Of a DNA stretch of 64,000 nucleotides, positions 17,401-24,313 are shown in pieces. Origin of the DNA: JANSWY01 sp965243755. Its GTDB lineage: Bacteria; Bacteroidota; Bacteroidia; Cytophagales; Cyclobacteriaceae. How positions within the stretch are numbered: position 1 is the first letter of the stretch; each line of letters begins with the position of its first letter. Under the pieces are notes generated by a model. It saw nothing but the letters and a program-made list of their open reading frames with translations, was not told where the DNA came from and did no database searches. The DNA lies in the NCBI GenBank assembly GCA_965243755.1, contig CBDEVW010000006.1:496001-560000 (forward strand), written 5' to 3'. Position numbers and translations under genes: made by a program.

Positions 17401-18660
17401 CAAACTATTCCTCATACCAGTGGAACTACAGTAGAAAACTACAGGATAATTGCATTCCCATTTGATGATCCTGACGAAAGTGCTTTGACTAACACCCTTG
17501 GCGCCTACGATAAGAAGAAATGGAGACTTCTGAGGTGGCAGGGCAGTCGTTATCAGGATTTTGATGCTTTTAACTCTTTGAGTTCTGGCGTGGGTTATTT
17601 TTTCCTTTCACGAGATGAGGTTCAGATTAACATCGGTGGACAGAGTGTGAACATCACCAATGGTGAGTATAGCATGCCACTTAATGCAGTCGGTTACAAC
17701 CTCATAGGTAATCCGTTCATGGGCACACTTACCTGGTCAGAGGTAATAGATTATAATATTGCTAATGGCTACATCAGTTCTGGCGATGTTTCTTCCACAA
17801 TAGTGGGCTATGTCTCAGGATACACCAATAAGAGCACAATGAGTCCATATGAGGGTGCCTGGGTGCAGGTCAATTCAAGTGTACCTAATTTTGTGATCCC
17901 AACCACTGCAAGTAATGGTGTATCAAGACTGGATCAATATGAACAAAGTACACCAGCCTCTTTTGATTTAGATGACCCCAGCTGGGAGATGAATTTTTAC
18001 CTTTCAGGCGAAAAGCTGGTATACAATGTTGGTGGGGTAGGAGTTAACCCTTCAGCAAGTCAAAATGAAGATCCCCTTGACTTGAAAACACTACCGCAGC
18101 TTTCTACTTACCTTAACCTCGAAATAGACAACCAGTTTGCCCGAAGCATTAAACCTGGCGGTGAAACCATTCGATGGGCATTAACTGTAAATAGCAATTT
18201 GCCAGACAAGGAATTGACGCTCAAATGGGATAAGCCGGTCTCTGACTTATATTCTATTATCTTAATTGATAAAAACAATCAGCAACTGGTTGATCTTTCT
18301 ACGGTCGGTGAAATGACGATAACCAATACCAGAGATGCTCAGTATGAATTGGTGTACGGAAGGACAGCAGAAATATTTGAGCAGCTAAATTTGGATTTCT
18401 CAACAATTTCATTACTTTATCCCAATCCAGTCGAGGATCACGTCAATATTGAATTGTATAGCCACGAGGCAGGAGTAGTGAATTGTGAGTTGCTCAGTCT
18501 CAGTGGACAGGTACTGCAAAGACAGGATTTTGTAACATCAAAAGGATTAAATGCATTACGCCTGGAGGTACTTCCAGGTCAGCAGTTAGAAGGAATGATG
18601 TTAATAAGTATTACTACAACTTCAGGAAGAACTATTTCAAGTAAAATTATAAAAAAATGA
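11455..18660 (+). CDS. Giant T9SS-exported LRR/PA14 surface protein
   Basis: A 2,401-residue protein starting at GTG with signal peptide MKYLITILIAASLFSPALSA. Order: a beta domain occurring three times (about residues 25-178, 462-600, 1118-1252), each followed by an LRR block with a plant-like N-cap (AL..LY..T.G..W..N..W, then W.GV) and 24-residue LxGxIP repeats (about 190-430, 613-1082, 1268-1462). In the second block a PA14 domain (653-808, starting GLIAEYWF) is inserted inside the N-cap. Four beta-sandwich repeats resembling DUF5018 follow (1501-1878), then an Ig-like domain (1879-1985), an unassigned region, and a type IX sorting domain from LLYPNPVEDHVNIELY (about 2320) to the lysine end. 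It is thus exported and likely attached to the surface, with recognition or adhesion inferred from LRR and PA14. Its stop overlaps the next start by 4 bp. Confidence 0.9.
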   Translation: MKYLITILIAASLFSPALSAISDETESDEKAQGTVTLGSFTADLAGNPLVAGSTGQVLMAFSLTSDGVDSLNSVTITNTFTSQEQLVGATIRLVVSDDMDLDESIDYAIGTVSAPDANTLLVSGIEEEINTSTRYFYLISDVSQAVDHNVAAMEFTITPSNVTLQNGTVTGESITSQQFIFETVCASNDRQALINLFNATAGGTWTQNDSWTNGTHLSDWYGVETNEQGCVNQLLLSNNNLIGELPEIPYPALQDLFNLDLAVNQISGSIPNSIGDLQQLSAISLQSNKFSGDIPSSIYRLQNAGSLNLSNNELTGKVSNSIANMTNLNVIDLSGNLLDGELPRGIGSITNLQYLYLTDNYFDSRIPGEYENLTNLVHFSIAGNSNVHGSLPGYFMSFSNLTGLFLDATNLEGTIPESIISLTMTDFDIRSTGLCEPTSTAYTNWTTTISNYGSSGVSCTSVKINGLTNGIATGPLGGGNTDAGLIGFSITSETTTNMTGLAFDYFGDASVLTNIRLVRSADADYTTAGDNTIVASVLEDGGFLVVNALNEPIGPTPTFFYLVAEISSTVSEETTALEIALDASRIILSNSETVAPTYLYYGSYNFESAQNALDRAALEAIYYSSNGPGWNNSDNWLTKEPLRHWHGVTQSGLIAEYWFDVDGSSLADFTSRPDFPNIPESYSDLESFDIDQNIGDNYGVRVRGVFVAPESGDYTFWIAGDDEYELYLSSNNSNTNISLIASGTSVSKDNWTASTSQMSSPITLVAGTEYYIEARFIEFGGDDHLSVGWTLPSDVTTVSGPTQIIPSSVFVNDKGVVGLELGSNNLGGVLDDAIGDLTDLELLDLSSNAMAGAIPTTVANLNNLIKLDLSLNFFSAEMPAAIGNMAQLRHLDLYYNNLSGPIPTALGNLVTLEVMDLHGNAFSGGIPIELGNLSNLQILDLGSNQLSGEIPGELGNLSNLSFLSLLANNLSGGVPTSFNTLTNLQVLTLRTNELTGSFPDFSNLSNIRILSIRGNNFSGEVPSYLNNLTSLEQLLISNNAFTGQLPDLQNLTNLNTLWVHNNPLTGPIPTTFSALTSMTQFAYSGTGLCAPTDASYITWKEGLGDQYYSNGYTCSNASFTGIFDEERLILVEAETDVPLFKWNVTSESGGTFDGITFNYTADLNNNELSNFRVIQSTDNSYETTSDNTELTGLTIVEGTNFVSIDGFAHEMSSTPVYYILIADVAAGVNYNNGYVQLEVSQDELRSTNITFNETSWYSADYFFESICADDARGILTELYETTGGKSWWGNDYWTNAVPLYNWSGVTTTAEGCVTGLSLGGNNLNGPIPGTLGDLTALTDLNLSDNNLYGEIPVNFQNYTDIVYFDLGRNNLSGGITDIFSNWTAVQTIGLAGNNLTGEIPASMGNLTTLINLYLDFNSLSGELPETFDNLVNLQQLYIQSNDLTGAFPIGLTESGTLLSVGFENTNICEPTGSTQYNDWKTNVINNGFFSGTDIGCSSETSILSFAFQEDPAVGDFTGAPLITFTVASTTNEQFLTADFSLSAGATAYVSGVEQESGVTVNDFRSDVVYQVIAQDGGTTEEWTIRVDRDVNNQAEITSFSLPEQTGPAVFSGTADEIDIEVIYGSDRSALVPEFILSAGATARVNNEVQESGVSTVDFSSGSATYEVTSEDLSSVRNWLVNVSMALNDSTDFLSFNLSGPDVTNVEINTFSHEINVDIAFYPDLDAIVTDFTVSGDAQVFVSGTERFSGEEFDYTSGTVQFTVRAQNGEEQIWTVNVNVAPNTATDFIVFSVPGEVSQATPDTDNHTIDVELQLGSVLNNVTPTFELSEGANAYISGNLQTSGSSSVNFESGPVVYDIVAQDEVTSQAWTITMTVQVDEEAPQITAVTTPEIYSLGSGGFDVAATATDNFGLDNVQIFYKKTSGVNFTPEQLTGLGESYVKRFNDFDLDNIGVDYYFVATDEAGNESSTNVFTTNTFIGDDSQTIPHTSGTTVENYRIIAFPFDDPDESALTNTLGAYDKKKWRLLRWQGSRYQDFDAFNSLSSGVGYFFLSRDEVQINIGGQSVNITNGEYSMPLNAVGYNLIGNPFMGTLTWSEVIDYNIANGYISSGDVSSTIVGYVSGYTNKSTMSPYEGAWVQVNSSVPNFVIPTTASNGVSRLDQYEQSTPASFDLDDPSWEMNFYLSGEKLVYNVGGVGVNPSASQNEDPLDLKTLPQLSTYLNLEIDNQFARSIKPGGETIRWALTVNSNLPDKELTLKWDKPVSDLYSIILIDKNNQQLVDLSTVGEMTITNTRDAQYELVYGRTAEIFEQLNLDFSTISLLYPNPVEDHVNIELYSHEAGVVNCELLSLSGQVLQRQDFVTSKGLNALRLEVLPGQQLEGMMLISITTTSGRTISSKIIKK

Positions 18661-19796
18661 AAAGGTTAATGATCATCGCATTGGTGTTGGTAGCACCATT
18701 AGCGGTATGCAGCCAGGATTTCTCAGCAAAGTCTGATGTGATTCAGGTAGACATCAAACCAAATGCTCCCACCATTACCTGGATCAATCCGATCAAGGAA
18801 AATCTGGTGAGTAAGCAAAAAACAATGATTCTCAAGCTGTCGGTTGAGAGTTCCTCTCCGGTTGCGAGGGTTAATATTGTGCAGAATGGCGTGCCCGTGC
18901 AAATGTCAAGAGGGATAGGGATATCTAATACCGGGTCCCAGGAGATGGTTGAACAACAGGTGAACCTTAATGAAGGGAAAAATGTCTTCGATATTACTGT
19001 GATCAATGAAGAAGGGGGAGAAGCTACTACCTCCAGAACCATTTCTTACAACTTTGATATAATCGAAAGAAATGATTATGCTTTGATTTTCGCTGTAAAT
19101 GAGTATGATGAATGGAATGACTTATCCAACCCTGTATTTGATGCTAAGGCTATCAAGGAAGAACTGGAAAGCTACTACGGTTTCAAGGTTGAACTGATTA
19201 TCAATCCTAACCGAATTACCATTCTGGAAAAGATCCGGGAATATGCAGGTAAAACCTATCTTCCAAAAGATCAGTTGCTGGTATTTTTCGCAGGGCATGG
19301 TAAGTTTGACGAAATCACCAAGATGGGTTACCTGGCAGCCAAAGATTCAAGGCTGGATGATTTGGTGAGTGACAGTTACATTTCTCACTCCGCACTCAGG
19401 GATTACATCAACAATATTCCGTGTGAGCATACACTTGTTTTACTTGACGCTTGTTTTGGAGGTACCTTCGATCAACAAATCGCCCGTGCAGGAAGCAGGG
19501 GGCAAAACCAGTTTTTCGAATTGACCAGAACAGAGTTTATTCAAAGGAAATTGAAGTATAAAACCAGGAAATACCTCACCTCAGGAGGTAAGGAATATGT
19601 ACCGGATGGTACCCCTGGAGCGCATTCACCGTTTGCAAGAAAATTTCTCGAAGCATTGAGAAACTATGGAGGAAACGATCAGATCCTTACTTACACAGAA
19701 TTATTAACCTATTTTGAAGCATTAAGTCCACAACCAAGATCTGGTGAATTTGGAGATAATGCCCCAGGAAGTGATTTTATATTCGTTGCGAATTAG
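18657..19796 (+). CDS. Secreted caspase-like (peptidase C14) protein
   Basis: A 379-residue exported protein (MKRLMIIALVLVAPLAVCSQ) with an Ig-like domain at about residues 30-135 and a caspase-fold domain behind it. The catalytic dyad is intact: His214 in FFAGHGKFDE and Cys266 in LLDACFGGTF. The caspase strand pattern starts at YALIFAVNEYDEW. Bacterial members of this family are cysteine peptidases often cutting after basic residues; the substrate here is unknown. It overlaps the LRR gene by ATGA, so translation is coupled, and a papain-fold gene overlaps its end. Processing or activation of the neighbouring surface protein is a plausible but unproven job. Confidence 0.9.
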   Translation: MKRLMIIALVLVAPLAVCSQDFSAKSDVIQVDIKPNAPTITWINPIKENLVSKQKTMILKLSVESSSPVARVNIVQNGVPVQMSRGIGISNTGSQEMVEQQVNLNEGKNVFDITVINEEGGEATTSRTISYNFDIIERNDYALIFAVNEYDEWNDLSNPVFDAKAIKEELESYYGFKVELIINPNRITILEKIREYAGKTYLPKDQLLVFFAGHGKFDEITKMGYLAAKDSRLDDLVSDSYISHSALRDYINNIPCEHTLVLLDACFGGTFDQQIARAGSRGQNQFFELTRTEFIQRKLKYKTRKYLTSGGKEYVPDGTPGAHSPFARKFLEALRNYGGNDQILTYTELLTYFEALSPQPRSGEFGDNAPGSDFIFVAN

Positions 19797-21150
19797 ATTT
19801 TTATTACTATTCATCTTTATCAGCAGCTTTTGTTTCGGTCAGTCAAAGTTCACGGCCGGAACAAAAGTTGATGATGTCTTTTATGATAGCCTTCCCCTGG
19901 CAAATGAGGAATTTAGAGGGTCCATTCCAAGTGATTATTCCATAAAGAAATTTGCTGCCAAAGCCGGAAATCAATTAAGCTATAAGCACTCTACTGCCTG
20001 GTCAATTGCGGGTGCGGCCACTATACTCGAATCCATTGGGTATGGCAGAATCAATCGGGCTGAGACCACCAAAAACCTGAAGTCACCCTACTTTGTCAAT
20101 ATGCTTTTTGCTGATAGTGTGAAAGTGTGCGAGGAGGAGATTTCCCTCGGGACAGCACTGCACCTGGTTTCGGTTTATGGCTTACCAAGCTTATTACAAT
20201 ACATCAATATTTGCCCGACATCCGTTAGCGAAAAAGCAATGAAATATGCCTCCAGGGCCAGGTACTACACTTATTATAAAACCTTTGAGAGAACTGACGA
20301 GGAAGAAGCTAAGCTCAAACGGCTCAAAACCAAGTTGGTAATGGATAAACCGGTGATCATAGCAATGCACACCCCATATTCATTTCAGAATGCCAAAGAG
20401 TCCTGGCAGCCCACAGAAGTGTTTAACGAGGAACTGCCTTTGCAATGCATGATTGTAGTTGGCTATGACGACAAAAAGAATGGAGGCTCTTTTCAGGTGT
20501 TAAATAGTTGGGGCAGTGATTGGGGCGATGATGGTTATACCTGGATTCCCTATAAGGAGTTTCAGTTTGTGAGGTATGGTTATTCACTGGAAACCAAATA
20601 CTCAGGTGATGAACCATTAAGCTATACAGGTAACTTCATTCTGGAATTATCTGACAGTACACAAATAACATTGGAAGCAGGGAAGCAGAAAGGAACATTT
20701 TATCCACTCGTAATGCATGATAATTTTGGTTTCAGAATCAAGGGTAAGTCCAACAAACCCATTTACATTAAGTGTTACTATAAAAGTCTGAACGGTGAGG
20801 TTGCTCAGGTATATCCTACTTCCTCATGGAGAAGTGCTTTACTGGAGCATACGTTTCGGGATTTTTCTCTGCCTGATGAGAAGAACTTCTATACCATCAG
20901 TAATGAGAGTTATTTTAAAATATTTGTATTTCTATCCCCGGGAGATATTACCAACACTGATTTTACCGAATTGGTGGCTGGTGCCAATACCAGCCTTGAT
21001 ATCATTAGAAGCGATCAGTATAATTTCGGCAAAAACGTAACCTGGTCGGCAGAGGAGGTTCAGTACTTCGCCAGGTTGCAGGAAAGTCACATTATCCCTG
21101 TGGTATTTGAATTTGACATCAACAGATCAATAAACCAGGAGCCTAAGTGA
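19786..21150 (+). CDS. Papain-fold (C1) pseudopeptidase, catalytic Cys and His replaced
   Basis: A 454-residue protein. I choose the TTG at 19786, which gives a perfect signal peptide (MRIRFLLLFIFISSFCFGQ) and an 11-bp overlap with the caspase gene; an upstream in-frame ATG at 19744 would put charged residues in front. The papain fold is recognisable from NQLSYKHSTAWSIAGAATILES and VLNSWGSDWGDDGYTWIPY. But the active-site cysteine before Trp is Ala71, and the histidine of H-A-x-x-VGY is Gln220 (QCMIVVGYDD). Asn240 of NSWG remains. It therefore should bind but not cut peptides. The C-terminal 170 residues form an extra beta domain. It ends the operon and overlaps the opposing gene by 24 bp. 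Confidence 0.85.
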   Translation: MRIRFLLLFIFISSFCFGQSKFTAGTKVDDVFYDSLPLANEEFRGSIPSDYSIKKFAAKAGNQLSYKHSTAWSIAGAATILESIGYGRINRAETTKNLKSPYFVNMLFADSVKVCEEEISLGTALHLVSVYGLPSLLQYINICPTSVSEKAMKYASRARYYTYYKTFERTDEEEAKLKRLKTKLVMDKPVIIAMHTPYSFQNAKESWQPTEVFNEELPLQCMIVVGYDDKKNGGSFQVLNSWGSDWGDDGYTWIPYKEFQFVRYGYSLETKYSGDEPLSYTGNFILELSDSTQITLEAGKQKGTFYPLVMHDNFGFRIKGKSNKPIYIKCYYKSLNGEVAQVYPTSSWRSALLEHTFRDFSLPDEKNFYTISNESYFKIFVFLSPGDITNTDFTELVAGANTSLDIIRSDQYNFGKNVTWSAEEVQYFARLQESHIIPVVFEFDINRSINQEPK

Positions 21151-22500
21151 ATCACTTTTGGTGCGTACTTTCAACCAGCTTTCTATCCTCTTTCTGTCCG
21201 AATACCGTGGTTTCTTAGTGAAACTGATATAAGCCAAACATACTGTGTCAGGTTTGATGCTGTCCATGGCATAGATGACAGTATTGGAGATTGAAAACTC
21301 TTTTACCGTGCTGTACTGGGCTTTCAGTTCTCTGCTAATTTCTTCTACAGGTAATTCTTTCGACTTATATTTCAATATTTCATTTTCCAAAAAGTTGATC
21401 TGCTGATCTTTCCCTTCAATAACCCTGATATTTTTATCATACAACTCCTCGATAATGCCTACACGCAGGTCCTGTTCCAGTCTTACAAACGTTTCTTCGG
21501 TCATAGTATCCCTGGGGATGTAGCCTTGTTGAACCACCAGGTTGGAATTGCTGAGCTTGTTATCCTCCATTTTGGCTCTGATGTTGTTGATGGTCTCATC
21601 AGGTAACGGTTCGCCATAAAGGGTAACTTCAATTATCCTGCTTTCAGGATCCACATCCTGATTGATTACTTTAGTTTTCTCAAAATCAAAGTACTCTGCA
21701 ACAAACAGTTTGGCATTTTGAATAAATATGGTTTTGGTGACAAGGTTGTAAGCCATATAGATGCTTGGAAGGATGGTGATTATAGCAAAAAAAGCAACGA
21801 TATTTTTTACTCTTCGCTCTACTGAAAGATCTTCAAAATGTTTTTTGGGATAATTGAGAAACCGGACGATCAGGAATGTGGCGACTGAAATGAATACACT
21901 ATTGATAAAAAATAGATAGAATGCACCCGCAAGGAATATCCAGTTGCCATTTGCCAGCGCATAGCCCGCTGTACATAGTGGAGGCATGAGTGCGGTAGCA
22001 ATCGCTACACCAGGAATCGCGTTACTCTTTTCTTTCCTGGAACCTGCCACTATTCCTGCCAGCCCACCAAAAAATGCAATCACCACATCCCATAAGGTGG
22101 GATAGGTCCTGGCCAGTAATTCAGACTGTGCTTCATGTAATGGTGTTACTAAAAAGTACAGTGCAGAGGTAATTACACTAATAGTGACAGCTACTCCAAG
22201 ATTGAATAGCGATTTTCTTACCAGTAACAGGTCATTGATTCCTGCTCCAAGTCCAACACCCATTATCGGACCCATCAGTGGTGAAATTAACATGGCTCCA
22301 ATCACTACTGCGGTTGAGTTTACATCTAAACCTACTGATGCAATCAGAATAGCAAATATCAGGATCCATAGATTGGTGCCTTTGAATTCTACGCCTTTGG
22401 TAATATCTGCTATGGTTTTTTCTTCTTCCTCTTTTCCTTCATGGAGGTCAAACAAATCCTTCAGAAATAATCTGAAAAGCTTCCAGGGGTTTTGCGCCAT
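21127..22500 (-). CDS. DUF389 family membrane protein
   Basis: A 457-residue protein of the DUF389 family: five or six membrane segments with the typical stretches LIASVGLDVNSTAVVIGAMLISPLMGPIMGVGLG (read in parts: ASVGL, VIGAMLISPLMGP, GLGAG) and IATALMPPLCTAGYALA in residues 45-205. A cytosolic or periplasmic C-terminal half of about 230 residues follows with a predicted coiled coil near 355-375. The family's biochemical role is not known to me. The 3' end overlaps the convergent papain-fold gene by 24 bp. A TetA-like transporter gene lies 38 bp upstream on the same strand, so the two may share a transcript. Confidence 0.85.
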   Translation of the reverse strand: MAQNPWKLFRLFLKDLFDLHEGKEEEEKTIADITKGVEFKGTNLWILIFAILIASVGLDVNSTAVVIGAMLISPLMGPIMGVGLGAGINDLLLVRKSLFNLGVAVTISVITSALYFLVTPLHEAQSELLARTYPTLWDVVIAFFGGLAGIVAGSRKEKSNAIPGVAIATALMPPLCTAGYALANGNWIFLAGAFYLFFINSVFISVATFLIVRFLNYPKKHFEDLSVERRVKNIVAFFAIITILPSIYMAYNLVTKTIFIQNAKLFVAEYFDFEKTKVINQDVDPESRIIEVTLYGEPLPDETINNIRAKMEDNKLSNSNLVVQQGYIPRDTMTEETFVRLEQDLRVGIIEELYDKNIRVIEGKDQQINFLENEILKYKSKELPVEEISRELKAQYSTVKEFSISNTVIYAMDSIKPDTVCLAYISFTKKPRYSDRKRIESWLKVRTKSDSLRLLVY

Positions 22501-22538
22501 AATGGTTTATGAAATGGATTATGTTGGAAATATAAAGA

Positions 22539-23780
22539 TTATTTATGGGATAGGGGAGAAGATTTTAATTTGCTCACCCGATCAAAAGTGATGTAAACAA
22601 ACCAGATACTGATGACAGAGAGTACGGCCCCCAATAACATTGGTGCTCCGGGGAAATAAAGCTGCCCTTCCTGGATGTCAGTAAAATAGGCAAATATTGA
22701 AGTCATCATCGGTGGACCGATAATCGATGTGACCGCCACTAAACTTGTTAGCGCTCCCTGAAGTTCTCCCTGTTCGTTTGTTGGCACCTGGTTGGACATG
22801 ATTCCCTGCATGGATGGACCTGCAAGTCCACCCAAAACATATGGAATCAGGAAAGCATAGATCATCCACCCTTCAGAAGCAAAAGCAAACAGAATTAACC
22901 CTATGGAGTTGAATGCCAGGCCTGTGTAAACAGCAGCATTTTCACCTATTTTAGGGACCACAATCCGAATTAAATACCCCTGTACAAGAGCAACCAGGAG
23001 GCCGACAAATGCCAAAGACCACCCTACATCCTTAGGTGACCAATCGAATCTTTCAATTGTAAAATAGGACCAGGTACTTTGTACTGCATGAGCGGCAATG
23101 TACAGTAGGACCAGCGCCCCAATCATACCAAACAACACCGGGTATTTATTCAACTGTATGAGTGACCCCACAGGATTAGCCCTGGAAAAGTTGAACTTTC
23201 TTCTATGCTCCCTACTCAAGGATTCCGGCAATATAAAATAGCCATATAGCCAGTTGACCAAGGTAAGGCCTGCAGCGGCATAAAATGGTACTCTGCTTCC
23301 GTATTCACCCAGAACACCACCGATAGCGGGACCAATGATAAAACCCAGGCCAAAAGCTGCACCAATAAGTCCAAAGTTTTGAGCTTTCTTTTCAGGGGGA
23401 CTCACATCGGCAATGTATGCAGAAGCTGTGGTAAAACTGGCTCCAGTGATGCCTGCAATCAACCTTCCAACGAATAGCCAGCCAATGGTTGGTGCCACGG
23501 CCAGGAATAAATAATCTAATCCAAAACCAAACAGTGAAAATAACAGCACCGGCCTTCTTCCAAATTGATCACTCAAGCCTCCCAGAACCGGAGCAAATAG
23601 AAATTGCATGATCGCATAGGCAAAAATCAGCCATCCTCCGTAGATAGAAGCTTCACTGATGGTGCCATCAATAAGTTCTGCAATGAGATTGGGTAGCACT
23701 GGAATGATAATTCCCATCCCTACCACATCTACTACTACGGTAATGAAAATAAAGCCTAACGCCGCTTTGCCGTTTTTCAT
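22539..23780 (-). CDS. TetA-like MFS efflux transporter
   Basis: A 413-residue twelve-helix major facilitator protein of the drug:H+ antiporter DHA1 group. The loop 2-3 signature GGLSDQFGRRPVLLFSL and the helix 5 motif GLIGAAFGLGFIIGPAIGGVLGE are those of TetA and relatives; the N-terminus TVVVDVVGMGIIIPVLPNL also fits. It is an inner-membrane exporter. Chromosomal TetA-like proteins in this phylum often have other or unknown substrates, so tetracycline resistance should not be assumed. The DUF389 gene follows 38 bp downstream; the small gene at 23826 lies 45 bp upstream on the same strand. Confidence 0.88.
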   Translation of the reverse strand: MKNGKAALGFIFITVVVDVVGMGIIIPVLPNLIAELIDGTISEASIYGGWLIFAYAIMQFLFAPVLGGLSDQFGRRPVLLFSLFGFGLDYLFLAVAPTIGWLFVGRLIAGITGASFTTASAYIADVSPPEKKAQNFGLIGAAFGLGFIIGPAIGGVLGEYGSRVPFYAAAGLTLVNWLYGYFILPESLSREHRRKFNFSRANPVGSLIQLNKYPVLFGMIGALVLLYIAAHAVQSTWSYFTIERFDWSPKDVGWSLAFVGLLVALVQGYLIRIVVPKIGENAAVYTGLAFNSIGLILFAFASEGWMIYAFLIPYVLGGLAGPSMQGIMSNQVPTNEQGELQGALTSLVAVTSIIGPPMMTSIFAYFTDIQEGQLYFPGAPMLLGAVLSVISIWFVYITFDRVSKLKSSPLSHK

Positions 23781-23825
23781 ATTAGCACAAAATGTGGCGC
23801 TAAGATAGAGATTTCAGTTGGAATA

Positions 23826-24185
23826 CTAATTGTTGGTATTTTCGAGGTATTTGGCTATTTCTCTTGGTTTTACATCCATGGTGCCCAATAGTTCAGCATA
23901 CCACTTTCCAAACTTCCTTCTTTCGATCTTAACATACCGGGGTCTGGTAGAAAGTGCTGAGAAGTCTACCCTTCTTGGTCGGGCGTGGAAAAGTTGGCGG
24001 AACACAATGCTGTGAAGTATGCTGTCTTCAATCTTAAGGATTTTGAGCATACCGTATTGGCCTTTCGCGTTTTTGATACTATAAAGGCCTCCTTCAACTA
24101 TTTTCAGAGACTTTTTCTCAGAAAATAGCACAAGTGACAAAAACAACATGACTGCCGGCACACTGGCCATAATTAATAAGTCCAT
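23826..24185 (-). CDS. Small hypothetical protein with N-terminal membrane anchor
   Basis: Function not recognised. 119 residues with one hydrophobic helix at the N-terminus (MASVPAVMLFLSLVLF) and a soluble, basic remainder, for example FHARPRRVDFSALSTRPRYVKIERRKFGKWY. The pattern GGLYSIKNAKGQYGMLKILKIED reads like a small beta barrel. It lies 45 bp upstream of the MFS gene in the same direction and could be the first gene of that transcript. Confidence 0.55.
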   Translation of the reverse strand: MDLLIMASVPAVMLFLSLVLFSEKKSLKIVEGGLYSIKNAKGQYGMLKILKIEDSILHSIVFRQLFHARPRRVDFSALSTRPRYVKIERRKFGKWYAELLGTMDVKPREIAKYLENTNN

Positions 24186-24313
24186 AGCAATAAATGGCTT
24201 TTAATATTCCACGGTAAATCCAGATACTATATTACCAAAATATACTCGATTCTGGTTGAATACGATAACAAATTTAGATGAATTATGTAAAAATCGGGAC
24301 AAATGCCTCTATA

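Noticed and set aside
19744..19785. Upstream ATG for the papain-fold protein
   Set aside because: It places charged residues before a complete signal peptide that starts at the TTG 19786.
22539..23780. Tetracycline resistance gene
   Set aside because: TetA-like motifs are shared by many chromosomal DHA1 exporters; there is no tetR neighbour or mobile context here.
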